Assembly: GCA_030627625.1 (NCBI GenBank)
Contig: DAOURR010000004.1
Span: forward strand, 1-64,000
Direction: 5' to 3'
Length of the DNA: 64,000 bases
From: UBA3103 sp002365855
GTDB taxonomy: Bacteria; Bacillota; Desulfotomaculia; Desulfotomaculales; Pelotomaculaceae
The notes beneath the pieces were generated by a model. The model was not told the DNA's origin and ran no database searches. It saw only the letters and a program-made list of their open reading frames with translations. The first letter of the stretch is position 1. Each line of letters begins with the position of its first letter. The position numbers and the translations under genes are program-made. Positions 50,811-58,592 of the stretch are shown here, piece by piece.

Positions 50811-51878
50811 TTATTTAATTCTGATGGAAAATATTTTCAGCGGTTTCAACAAAAGAGTGATAAGAAGCAGCATGCCTGCATAGCCAAACAAAGGATATAA
50901 AAAGCGGACCAGAACAGTGAAACTGCAGCAGGATAGCGGCAGGGCCAGAAGGCATGCGCCAACACCAAAAATCCGGTAGCTTTTTCCCCCTTCTGGAGCC
51001 AGCCTGCTGGCAAATCCGTGGGCGTTGGCTATAGCTGTTGTAAGTATAGCCAGCCAGATCAGCAAACCCAGCCCCCAGCGAAACACTTCGCCCAGGCTGC
51101 CCGCCAGGTACATAAGGGGTATCTGGTAGGTGGCCGCCTCCGGGAGATAAGCCATTCCTGCCAGGGTCACAAGCAAAACAGCCAGGCCAAGCAGCAGGCC
51201 CCCCAGCACTCCACCCGCTACTCCCAGTTTTAACGGTACACTCCTGCCCATGGAGGAAAGGACAGCTACAGGGACAACCATATTATAAGAAACATAGAGT
51301 AAGCCGGCCAGAGCCCAGTTTCCTGCCACGCCCCCGCCGGACTGCGCCGGTAAAAACGGACCTGCCATGCCTCCAGAAGCCCAAAGGGCTGCAAGGGAAA
51401 TGAACGCCACCGCCGCTAATTTGAGGGGAACCAGAAATACATAGGCGGCGAGAACCCTTTTCAGTCCTCCGAGGATAACCAGGGAGGTCAACGCTGCAAT
51501 GATAAATACCCCGGACCCGGACGGAAATGCAAACTGCTCGCTAAATACAGCAGCACTGCCGGCCATCATCACGCCAAGACCTCCCAGCAGTATGAACAGG
51601 CTTAGCCCATCCATCAGCATGCCGAATTTAGTTCCCAGCAGGTAGGTGAACAGCCTCCTATAGCTGCCTGTTCTCATTTTGATGGATATGAACATTACCA
51701 ATCCACCGAGGTAGGAAAACAGCGCTGTCGCAAGCGCCACTCCCAGGAGACCGCCCTTGCCGTGCAGGATAAAAAACTGCATTACTTCCTGGCCCGAAGC
51801 GAATCCAGCTCCAATAACAGCACCGACATAGGCGCTGACGACCTTGGCCAGGAGCCACAGCTCGTCTCTTCTTTTTAT
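50811..51878 (-). CDS. YkvI-like transporter-fold membrane protein (apparent ATA start)
   Basis: About 355 residues with ten hydrophobic segments, of the YkvI family (APC/LeuT-like). The diagnostic N-terminal GAVIGAGFASGQEVMQFF lies upstream of the first in-frame ATG (51782), so the gene must start earlier. In that frame no ATG, GTG or TTG exists back to the stop codon, but ATA at 51878 stands six bases after GGCGGTGA and gives KRRDELWLLAKVVSAYVG. The alternative is a GTG at 51888 with a one-base error or shift in the A5 run at 51872-51876. Substrate unknown. Confidence 0.75.
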   Translation of the reverse strand: MKRRDELWLLAKVVSAYVGAVIGAGFASGQEVMQFFILHGKGGLLGVALATALFSYLGGLVMFISIKMRTGSYRRLFTYLLGTKFGMLMDGLSLFILLGGLGVMMAGSAAVFSEQFAFPSGSGVFIIAALTSLVILGGLKRVLAAYVFLVPLKLAAVAFISLAALWASGGMAGPFLPAQSGGGVAGNWALAGLLYVSYNMVVPVAVLSSMGRSVPLKLGVAGGVLGGLLLGLAVLLVTLAGMAYLPEAATYQIPLMYLAGSLGEVFRWGLGLLIWLAILTTAIANAHGFASRLAPEGGKSYRIFGVGACLLALPLSCCSFTVLVRFLYPLFGYAGMLLLITLLLKPLKIFSIRIK

Positions 51879-52047
51879 AGTGATTCACCGCCCTGCAAAA
51901 GAAAATCTACCGTTACTCATATTATGGCTCTTGTGCAATTCTATGCCAGGTTGAACTTGCTCTGAACAAAAATATCCTGAACCAGGAATAACCTGCCCCC
52001 TATATGGCAATAAATATAGTAGTTGTGTAAATTTCGGGGGGTTATTA

Positions 52048-52656
52048 ATGCCAGCTTTGCGTGAGAAACAGGAAGAGTTAATAGGTTATGAAAAGACCAG
52101 GATTCATATTGAAGATACTCTGGCTCCCGGCAAGTTTGCCCGGGACCTGATTTCCCGTCTGAAAAGATTCGGCGTTTCAAAGGAACGTCCCAAGGTTCTT
52201 CTTTGTATAGGTACCGACCGCTCGACGGGAGACTGTCTGGGCCCGCTGGTAGGTTCTAAAATAGACGGCACTCATCAGGACTTCTTTATCGTATACGGCA
52301 CCCTGGACAACCCTGTCCATGCCAGCAACCTGAAGGAAAGAGTGGATGAAATCAACAGCGCCTATAAGGACCCTTTTATTATCGCCGTGGATGCTTGCCT
52401 GGGCCGGGTTGAGAATGTCGGCTGCATTAACCTGGGAGACGGCTCCCTGCAGCCCGGAGCGGGGGTCAACAAGAGCCTGCCGGAGGTAGGACAGATCCAT
52501 GTCACCGGCATTGTTAACGTGGGTGGCTTTATGGAGTACATGGTCCTGCAAAACACCAGGCTGAACCTTGTTATGAAGCTTGCTGACGTCATCGTGAGAG
52601 GACTGAACAAAACTGCTTTAGAGTTTAGCTGCCAGCAAAGCGCCCGGGGGTTTTAA
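52048..52656 (+). CDS. yyaC: spore protease YyaC
   Basis: A 202-residue member of the YyaC family, related to the GPR protease that breaks down small acid-soluble spore proteins. Motifs are LLCIGTDRSTGDCLGPLVGSKI (read as IGTDRSTGDCLGPLVG), IAVDACLGR and GIVNVGGFMEYMVLQNTR. It is one of the few plus-strand genes, starts at ATG after TTTCGGGGGGTTATTA, and ends in a strong terminator. Expression in the forespore is likely but no sigma-G promoter was confirmed. Confidence 0.93.
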   Translation: MPALREKQEELIGYEKTRIHIEDTLAPGKFARDLISRLKRFGVSKERPKVLLCIGTDRSTGDCLGPLVGSKIDGTHQDFFIVYGTLDNPVHASNLKERVDEINSAYKDPFIIAVDACLGRVENVGCINLGDGSLQPGAGVNKSLPEVGQIHVTGIVNVGGFMEYMVLQNTRLNLVMKLADVIVRGLNKTALEFSCQQSARGF

Positions 52657-52675
52657 TCCCGGGCGCTGTTGTTTT
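52639..52675 (+). terminator. terminator of yyaC
   Basis: AGCGCCCGGG (52639-52648) and CCCGGGCGCT (52658-52667) form a perfect 10-bp stem, followed by GTTGTTTTT. The upstream arm overlaps the end of the coding sequence. Confidence 0.88.
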
Positions 52676-52684
52676 TAGATAATT

Positions 52685-52924
52685 TTACAGGCGTTTATGC
52701 AGATCCTTTAGAATTTCATCTGCCGTCTTTCCAGATGCATCAATTACAGCTGACTTATCCACAATATCCTGCACGCCCATGATGTTTCGGTCCATTCCTG
52801 TTATCACTGTCGCGTCTGCTTTCACTCCGGCGCCCGGCTTTACAACCCTGTATCCTTCTTTAGTCAGGGCCTCAATGATGGTGCTCGACAAACCCTCTTC
52901 AACCGCGATTGTTTTTCCCGCCAA
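52685..52924 (-). CDS. UPF0180 protein (YkuS-like)
   Basis: A 79-residue protein of the YkuS/UPF0180 family: EGLSSTIIEALTKEGYRVVKP, then DATVITGMDRNIMGVQDIVD. The fold is predicted alpha/beta and the function is unknown. The start is TTG after AAAAAGGGGGTGAGCCGCC. It lies downstream of the phosphoribosyltransferase gene. Confidence 0.9.
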   Translation of the reverse strand: MAGKTIAVEEGLSSTIIEALTKEGYRVVKPGAGVKADATVITGMDRNIMGVQDIVDKSAVIDASGKTADEILKDLHKRL

Positions 52925-52983
52925 GGCGGCTCACCCCCTTTTTCCTGATATTATTGTTGGAGAGCCGGGGGCTTTTTATTCGC

Positions 52984-53622
52984 TTATTTATCTTTTAGTT
53001 TCATTAAAACATTAACAACTTCTTCATCAGCGGTCTGCTCAAAATTTTCATAAAACTGGCCAACGGCATAAAAATGGTCGGGAGTGAAAAGACAGATAGT
53101 CCGGTCGGCCTCTTTTTTTAGAAGTTCCAGTGTGTCCGGAGGCGCCACCGGAATTGCCAGAATCAATTCTTTTGGGCTTAAATTCCTGACTGATCGCAGG
53201 GCGGCAAGCATCGTGTAGCCGGTTGCCACTCCATCATCCACCACCACCAACTGTCTGCCTACATAGTTCTCACGGTCTTTCCCTGCCCCGTAAAGAGCCA
53301 TCCGGCGGTCAATCTCTTTTATTTCGCCAGCTATGATGTCTTTTAGTTCCAATTCGCTAACCCTGAGCAGTTCAATCAGACGTTGGTCAAGAATAGTAGA
53401 GCCGTCCTGAGTCACGGCTCCTATTGCCACCTCAGGATTCTGAGGCGATCCTATCTTGCGGGGAATGATCAGGTCCAATACCAAACCAAACTCACCGGCA
53501 ATCTCAGCCCCAACAATAGCACCACCACGGGGTATAGCAAGTATAACCCCGTCTGCGTCAACACACCCCGCTAACTTTTCCGCCAGCTTTCGCCCGGCAT
53601 CTGCCCGGTTTTTAAAAATCAT
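52984..53622 (-). CDS. phosphoribosyltransferase-fold protein
   Basis: A 212-residue type I phosphoribosyltransferase. The PRPP loop is LVVVDDGVATGYT and the N-terminal AIPRGGAIVGAEIA and PRKIGSPQNPEVAIGAV match the group often fused to or near dienelactone-like hydrolases. Its acceptor base is not known. The ATG at 53622 follows AGAAGGGGGATACGCC; the longer frame adds 18 unsupported residues. Confidence 0.85.
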   Translation of the reverse strand: MIFKNRADAGRKLAEKLAGCVDADGVILAIPRGGAIVGAEIAGEFGLVLDLIIPRKIGSPQNPEVAIGAVTQDGSTILDQRLIELLRVSELELKDIIAGEIKEIDRRMALYGAGKDRENYVGRQLVVVDDGVATGYTMLAALRSVRNLSPKELILAIPVAPPDTLELLKKEADRTICLFTPDHFYAVGQFYENFEQTADEEVVNVLMKLKDK

Positions 53623-53799
53623 GGCGTATCCCCCTTCTCTCTGGAAGTTAGAATTCCCCTCAAACCATTCTAACAAACAAAAACATCTTAAAATAAAGAA
53701 AATACTTTGGAAAATAATTTTTACCTTCTGTGTTAAAACAAGTGTTTGGGAGGATTTTTTGGTATACTTGTATTACAACACAAGGTGGGAGGGCTGGAC

Positions 53800-54966
53800 T
53801 TGAAAATCCTTTATGTAGATTGTTCCGGCGGAGTAACTGGAGAGGCTTTTTTTGGCGCCATGGCCGACCTGGCAGGCTGCCACGAATCCCTGGTCAAAGA
53901 GATCGGAGAATTAACCGGTGAAATTTTTAATCTGTCCTTTAAAAAAAAGTTGGCCTTAAATATATATGCCACCACCGCTGAATTAAATATGCCCGACAGC
54001 GGGCGGTCCCTCCCGGTTCGTGAATTTATCGGCCGTTATAGCGGGCGGGCCGGTGCGGGGGATCTGGTTGCAATCCGGCTGCGACGGCTTTTTACCCTTT
54101 ACACCGCTTCGCTGTCCAGGCTGTTGAACATACCGGCTGACAACATTGAGATGGATGAAAAAGAATTGACACGGGCAACAGTTTTTGCCACCGGCGCTTT
54201 TATCGCCCTGAACAGGGCTGGCGCGGATAAAATAGTGGCGTCTCCTCTTCCTGTAGGCGGCAGGGCTACTCCCAACGGGCTGTCAGCAGCCCCCCTGCTG
54301 CTTGAACTTGCCAGAGGATCAAAGATCTGCGGGGCGCACGGCAGGCTTGCCACCCCATTGGGAGTAGCCCTGCTCGCATCCTGTACCGATTCATTCGGTG
54401 AACTCCCAGAAATGCTTGTTGAAACAACGGGGTATGGGTTTGTTGAATATGATCACGGGGAACCTGCTTTAATCAAGGCAGTTTGCGGAACCAGTGAAGC
54501 TAACGCAGAAAACAGCAGGGTCTTAGTTGTCGAAACCAGTATTGACGACATGAACCCGGAGTTTTACCCCTACCTGCTCGAGAAGCTCTTTACCGCTGGA
54601 GCGCTGGACGCATTTTTAACGCCAATTGTAATGAAAAAGGGGAGGCCCGCCAACCTGCTCACGGTGCTCTGCGAAGAAGACACCCTGGAAAACATTCTCA
54701 GGGAGGTATTTGGTGAAACCACAACGCTGGGGACCCGCATCAGGGTTGAAAGAAGAAGGACTCTGCAGAGAAAATTTTTTGTGGTGGACACACCTTATGG
54801 AAGCGTTTCAGTTAAAACAGGGATACTCGGGGAGAACGGCGGCATGATCAAGGCAGCCCCCGAGTACGAGGACTGCAAGAGGCTCGCCCTAAAACAGGGC
54901 ATCCCCCTAAAGGAAGTATATGCAGCCGCCCAAAGGGCCGCTTTTGATAAAATGAGCAGCCGGTAA
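53800..54966 (+). CDS. larC: LarC-type nickel insertion protein
   Basis: A 388-residue protein of the DUF111/LarC family, which uses CTP to insert nickel into the pincer cofactor of lactate racemase and related enzymes. It opens MKILYVDCSGGVTGEAFFGA and has PLPVGGRATPNG, AHGRLATPLGVALLA and the C-terminal VVETSIDDMNPEFYPYL. In Lactobacillus larC is made by a frameshift of two frames; here it is one continuous frame. No larA, larB or larE is in the window. The TTG start follows GTGGGAGGGCTGGAC. Confidence 0.9.
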   Translation: MKILYVDCSGGVTGEAFFGAMADLAGCHESLVKEIGELTGEIFNLSFKKKLALNIYATTAELNMPDSGRSLPVREFIGRYSGRAGAGDLVAIRLRRLFTLYTASLSRLLNIPADNIEMDEKELTRATVFATGAFIALNRAGADKIVASPLPVGGRATPNGLSAAPLLLELARGSKICGAHGRLATPLGVALLASCTDSFGELPEMLVETTGYGFVEYDHGEPALIKAVCGTSEANAENSRVLVVETSIDDMNPEFYPYLLEKLFTAGALDAFLTPIVMKKGRPANLLTVLCEEDTLENILREVFGETTTLGTRIRVERRRTLQRKFFVVDTPYGSVSVKTGILGENGGMIKAAPEYEDCKRLALKQGIPLKEVYAAAQRAAFDKMSSR

Positions 54967-54975
54967 ATCAGGCTG

Positions 54976-55668
54976 TCAGGCTGGAATTATTCGATAAATA
55001 ATGATTGCAATAGGGACTGCAAAAAATATTGAGGGCAGCAAATTACCCACCTTTATCTCAATTATATTCATAATATTAAGAGCAATCCCTATAATCAAAA
55101 GTCCGCCTGTGGCAGTCATCTCGGCCATCACTGCGGGGCTGAGCACTCCTTTTACCAGACCCGCCAGGAGGGTAATTGCTCCCTGGTAGACAAACACCGG
55201 AATAGCTGAAAAGGCGACACCAATACCCATAGTTGAGGTAAGCACAACAGACGATATCCCATCCAGAGCAGCCTTGGTAAAAAGTATCCGGGGATTATTG
55301 TTTAGCCCGTCTTCAATTGAACCCATCACGGCCATTGCCCCTATACAATAGATCAGACTGGCCGTTACAAAAGCCCTGCCCACTTCACCTGTCCCGCTGC
55401 CGATTTTTAACTCCAGCCATTTTCCCAGACGGTTCAGGCCACCCTCAATGTTTAACAGTTCACCGGTCAGGCCACCCAGAACCAGGCTGATAACCACTAC
55501 CAGGATTTGCTGGGTTTGCATGGACATCTGAAGCCCTATCAGGAGGACGGCCAGGCCAACGCCATGGGTTATTGTCAGCCTTACCCGGTCTGGAATGCCT
55601 TTTTTGAAAAGCAGTCCGACAGAGGCCCCGATGATGATTGCCGCGGCATTTACCGTCGTTCCTACCAC
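54976..55668 (-). CDS. DUF554 membrane protein
   Basis: A 230-residue protein with six or seven hydrophobic helices and the DUF554 layout (TVNAAAIIIGASVGLLFKKG; SIEDGLNNNPRILFTKAALDG; GLLIIGIALNIMNIIEIKVGNLLPS, in parts). It is a putative transporter of unknown substrate. It starts at GTG after AAGGAGCTGCTTTGT and follows parB. Confidence 0.88.
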   Translation of the reverse strand: MVGTTVNAAAIIIGASVGLLFKKGIPDRVRLTITHGVGLAVLLIGLQMSMQTQQILVVVISLVLGGLTGELLNIEGGLNRLGKWLELKIGSGTGEVGRAFVTASLIYCIGAMAVMGSIEDGLNNNPRILFTKAALDGISSVVLTSTMGIGVAFSAIPVFVYQGAITLLAGLVKGVLSPAVMAEMTATGGLLIIGIALNIMNIIEIKVGNLLPSIFFAVPIAIIIYRIIPA

Positions 55669-55712
55669 ACAAAGCAGCTCCTTGCTTAAAATAACTACCT
55701 GGCTCTTATAAA

Positions 55713-55728
55713 TGTTCCACGTGGAACA
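55713..55728. other. parS centromere site
   Basis: TGTTCCACGTGGAACA is a perfect 16-base match to the parS pattern TGTTNCACGTGNAACA. It sits within a longer 26-base palindrome (55708-55733) that includes the parB stop codon. It should load ParB for chromosome segregation and marks the origin-proximal region. Confidence 0.93.
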
Positions 55729-55729
55729 T

Positions 55730-56599
55730 TTATAGCTTGCGACCTCCCAAAACGATGCTAATAATCCTTCTAAGATCGTCCTCGTTGCTGAAATTTATTT
55801 CGAGTTTACCTGCCCCTCCTTGAATCTGTTTTACCATTACTTTTGCGTCCAGGTATTTTTTTAATCCTTCCATGGACTTATTAATATCGTCAGCAGTCAA
55901 CAATTTTTGCTCGCTTTTTATTTCCTTCTTTTCGGCAGCGATCCTGGCCATTCTTTCAGCCTGACGCACGCTCAGCTGTTGGCGGGCGATTTTCCATGCC
56001 GCTGACCGCTGTTTCTTACTGTCACGGATAGTCAGCAGGGCCTTTGCGTGACCGGCATTTATTTTCCCGGCAGCTATAAGCTCTTTAACCTCTTCGGGAA
56101 GGCCAAGCAATCTGACCATGTTCGCCACAAAGGGCCTGCTTTTCCCAACCCGCCCAGACACTTCTTCCTGAGTCAGCCCAAAATCCTCCATTAGCTGGCG
56201 ATAGGCCAGGGCTTCCTCCAGCGGGTTAAGGTCCTCTCTTTGCACGTTTTCAATCAAAGATACCGCGCTGGCATCAAGATCCCTGTACTCTTTTATGAAA
56301 GCGGGGATGCTTTGATACCCGAGAGCTTTGCAAGCCCGCCAACGTCTTTCGCCAGTGATGAGCTCGTAGCCGCCTTCTGCTATAGGTCTCACCACTACTG
56401 GCTGAATGACTCCGTGCTCCTTGATTGAAGCCGCAAGCTCCCTGAGTTTTTCCTGGTCGAATAATTTTCTTGCCTGGCGGGGAGCCGCCTGAATTTCCTC
56501 AATATTTATCTCCCTGTACTGGTCCTGTCCGGGGGAAATTTTCTCCGCGGCCGGGATCAGCGCCTGAAGACCTTTGCCCAGACCCCTGCGCTTACTCAA
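55730..56599 (-). CDS. parB: chromosome-partitioning protein ParB (Spo0J)
   Basis: A 289-residue DNA-binding CTPase. The N-terminus MSKRRGLGKGLQALIP and the CTP-binding TGERRWRACKALG are followed by a helix-turn-helix (LTQEEVSGRVGKSRPFVANMVRLLGLP) that recognises parS, and a C-terminal dimer domain. The start TTG overlaps the last codons of parA. A parS site lies at its 3' end. It works with ParA in origin segregation and, in spore formers, in control of sporulation entry. Confidence 0.97.
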   Translation of the reverse strand: MSKRRGLGKGLQALIPAAEKISPGQDQYREINIEEIQAAPRQARKLFDQEKLRELAASIKEHGVIQPVVVRPIAEGGYELITGERRWRACKALGYQSIPAFIKEYRDLDASAVSLIENVQREDLNPLEEALAYRQLMEDFGLTQEEVSGRVGKSRPFVANMVRLLGLPEEVKELIAAGKINAGHAKALLTIRDSKKQRSAAWKIARQQLSVRQAERMARIAAEKKEIKSEQKLLTADDINKSMEGLKKYLDAKVMVKQIQGGAGKLEINFSNEDDLRRIISIVLGGRKL

Positions 56600-57353
56600 T
56601 TCCCATCACCTCTTTTGCCAACTCATGGTATACTTCGGATCCGCGGGACCGCCGGTCATAAACCATCACCGGCTTGCCGTGGCTGGGCGCCTCGCTGAGC
56701 CTGACATTTCTCGGCACTATGGACCTGTAAACTTTTTCCCGAAAATGATTTTTTACCTCGTCAACCACCTGAATAGAAAGGTTGGTCCGCCCGTCAAACA
56801 TTGTAAGCAGCACTCCCTCCAATACCAGTTCTGCATTCAGGCTCTGCTGCACCATTTGAAAGGTTTTTAACAGCTGTCCAAGGCCCTCCAGCGCGTAGTA
56901 CTCACACTGGATGGGAATAATCAGGGAGTCGGCGGCGACCAGTGCGTTAATAGTCAGTAGTCCCAAAGAGGGCGGACAGTCTATAAAAATAAAGTCATAC
57001 CGGCTCTTCACCTCAATGAGCGCTTTTTTTAATATCTTTTCTCTGTCAGCCACACTCACAAGTTCTATCTCCGCTCCTGCAAGCTCAATGGTCGCTGGAA
57101 TGAGATCCAGGTTTTCTAACGCGCTTGGTATGATCACATCTTCAACAGGCAAACTGTTAATCAGCACGTCGTAAACACAGCTCTCCACATTTTCTTTATC
57201 GGCGCCAACGCCTGTGGTTGCATTTCCCTGGGGGTCTATATCGATCAACAGCACCTTTTGCCCCATGAGGGAAAGCCACGCACCGAGGTTGACAGCAGTT
57301 GTGGTCTTGGCGACTCCGCCCTTCTGGTTGGCTATAACTATGGTTTTTCCTAT
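56592..57353 (-). CDS. parA: chromosome-partitioning ATPase ParA (Soj); apparent ATA start
   Basis: A 253-residue deviant-Walker ATPase. The P-loop reads NQKGGVAKTTTAVN, with Ala where most ParA have Gly in the KGGVGKTT motif; Ala at this spot is tolerated by the consensus. IDIDPQGNATTG and FIDCPPSLGLLTINA are intact. ATA at 57353, five bases after GGGGGTGG, gives GKTIVIANQKGG and exactly the 253-residue length of Bacillus Soj. An ATG at 57368 lies upstream but has no ribosome site. It overlaps parB by 8 bases. Confidence 0.95.
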   Translation of the reverse strand: MGKTIVIANQKGGVAKTTTAVNLGAWLSLMGQKVLLIDIDPQGNATTGVGADKENVESCVYDVLINSLPVEDVIIPSALENLDLIPATIELAGAEIELVSVADREKILKKALIEVKSRYDFIFIDCPPSLGLLTINALVAADSLIIPIQCEYYALEGLGQLLKTFQMVQQSLNAELVLEGVLLTMFDGRTNLSIQVVDEVKNHFREKVYRSIVPRNVRLSEAPSHGKPVMVYDRRSRGSEVYHELAKEVMGIE

Positions 57354-57528
57354 TGCTTCCACCCCCATTGATATTCTTGGCGAAACATTACATGATTCAA
57401 CAAGCTTTCTTCCATCTCCTGCTCTCATTAGTTGAAACAGGCAACAAAAAAGCGCTTTGCGCGCAGAGTTGTTGAAAATACCCTTAAGTTAAACGCTCGC
57501 CCCTGTACACCCGTGTTTTATTACATTA

Positions 57529-57648
57529 GACACGATATTTGCAGCAAAGAAAAATGGTATTATTGATTATTTTTTTGCGAAACCTTTTGACATAGTAGAA
57601 TTGAAAAACATGGTGAATATTATATTGTCTGCTGCGACAAAAGATTAA
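57529..57648 (+). pseudogene. C-terminal fragment of a response-regulator receiver domain
   Basis: Forty codons ending in TAA read TIFAAKKNGIIDYFFAKPFD followed by IVELKNMVNIILSAATKD. The FxAKPFD block and surrounding residues are the end of a CheY/Spo0F-like receiver (compare CFINKPFDLIEV of the intact spo0F at 9.4 kb). Nothing of the first three-quarters of the domain precedes it. A terminator follows. It is a relic of a larger gene between parA and rsmG. Confidence 0.7.
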
Positions 57649-57667
57649 GGAGTATTAGTTTAATTAA

Positions 57668-57711
57668 GAAAATATTTTCCCGGACCATGTGTCAGCATCC
57701 GGGATATTTTT
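57668..57711 (+). terminator. terminator after the receiver fragment
   Basis: AATAT...CCCGGA and TCCGGGATATT pair around a 13-base loop and end in TTTTTG on the plus strand. Confidence 0.6.
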
Positions 57712-57774
57712 GTGACCAAATCAAAGATATTCTTTAAACGTGCGTCAGATTAAGTACAAAAGATTAAACGTGCC

Positions 57775-58494
57775 CTATAAGGGCTTTTTTTTGGCTGTGC
57801 CGGGGCGCCGCGGGTATATATCCGGTGTGGCCACCACCTTCCTGATTATAACAAGGTTCCTTTCATCGCCTGCAAACGGCAGCCGCAGGTTGATAATATC
57901 CTCGGTCATCCCGCCCAATACTGCGAAAGCATTTTTAGCCTCAGCCATTTCCTCTTCTATTTTTGAGCCTTTCATGGCTAAAAAGAGTCCTCCGGTCTTT
58001 ACCGTGGGGAGGCAGTATTCGGACAGAACACGCATGCTAGCAACTGCCCTGGCCACAACCAGGTCGAACTTTTCCCTGTAAGGCCCGCTTCTCCCCGCAT
58101 CTTCCGCCCTGGCATGAACAGCTTCGATCCCGCTAAGACTCAGTTCTTTTATAACCTTTTTCAAAAATACCACTTTTTTTTCCTGTGCTTCCACTAGGGT
58201 GACCTGGACGGCGGGCCTGCATATTTTTATTGGAATACCCGGCAGGCCGGCTCCTGCTCCCACATCCAACAGGCTTACTTCTCCCTCAACAGGAACAGCC
58301 TTGAGGCATGTCAGCGAGTCGATAAAATGTTTTACCGCAACATCTTTTTCTTCAACAATTGAAGTAAGATTTAAGCTCTTATTGGTTTCTGCAATCATAA
58401 AATAATATTTTTCAAACTGTTTAAGCTGTCTTTCTGAAAGTTCTATGCCCAGCTCGGCTGCTCCGATTAAAAGGGTTTTGCTTAAAATGCTCAT
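57775..58494 (-). CDS. rsmG: 16S rRNA guanine-527 N7-methyltransferase
   Basis: A 239-residue SAM-dependent methyltransferase (GidB) that methylates G527 of 16S rRNA. The SAM-binding loop is LLDVGAGAGLPGIPIKI, and LVVARAVASMRVLSEYCLP is also conserved. The ATG follows AAGGTGGAAT. It is downstream of mnmG, the usual order near the origin. Confidence 0.96.
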   Translation of the reverse strand: MSILSKTLLIGAAELGIELSERQLKQFEKYYFMIAETNKSLNLTSIVEEKDVAVKHFIDSLTCLKAVPVEGEVSLLDVGAGAGLPGIPIKICRPAVQVTLVEAQEKKVVFLKKVIKELSLSGIEAVHARAEDAGRSGPYREKFDLVVARAVASMRVLSEYCLPTVKTGGLFLAMKGSKIEEEMAEAKNAFAVLGGMTEDIINLRLPFAGDERNLVIIRKVVATPDIYPRRPGTAKKKPL

Positions 58495-58592
58495 ATTCCA
58501 CCTTGTTATTACATGATTAGCTGATATTAGGTTGCAAAACTATTAATTTTACTTTTTATCCTGTAAAATTCCTGGTAATCATATTAATCTGT

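Noticed and set aside
52755..52763. Perfect DnaA box TTATCCACA
   Set aside because: It lies alone inside the UPF0180 coding sequence; no cluster of boxes or AT-rich unwinding region accompanies it, so it is likely chance.
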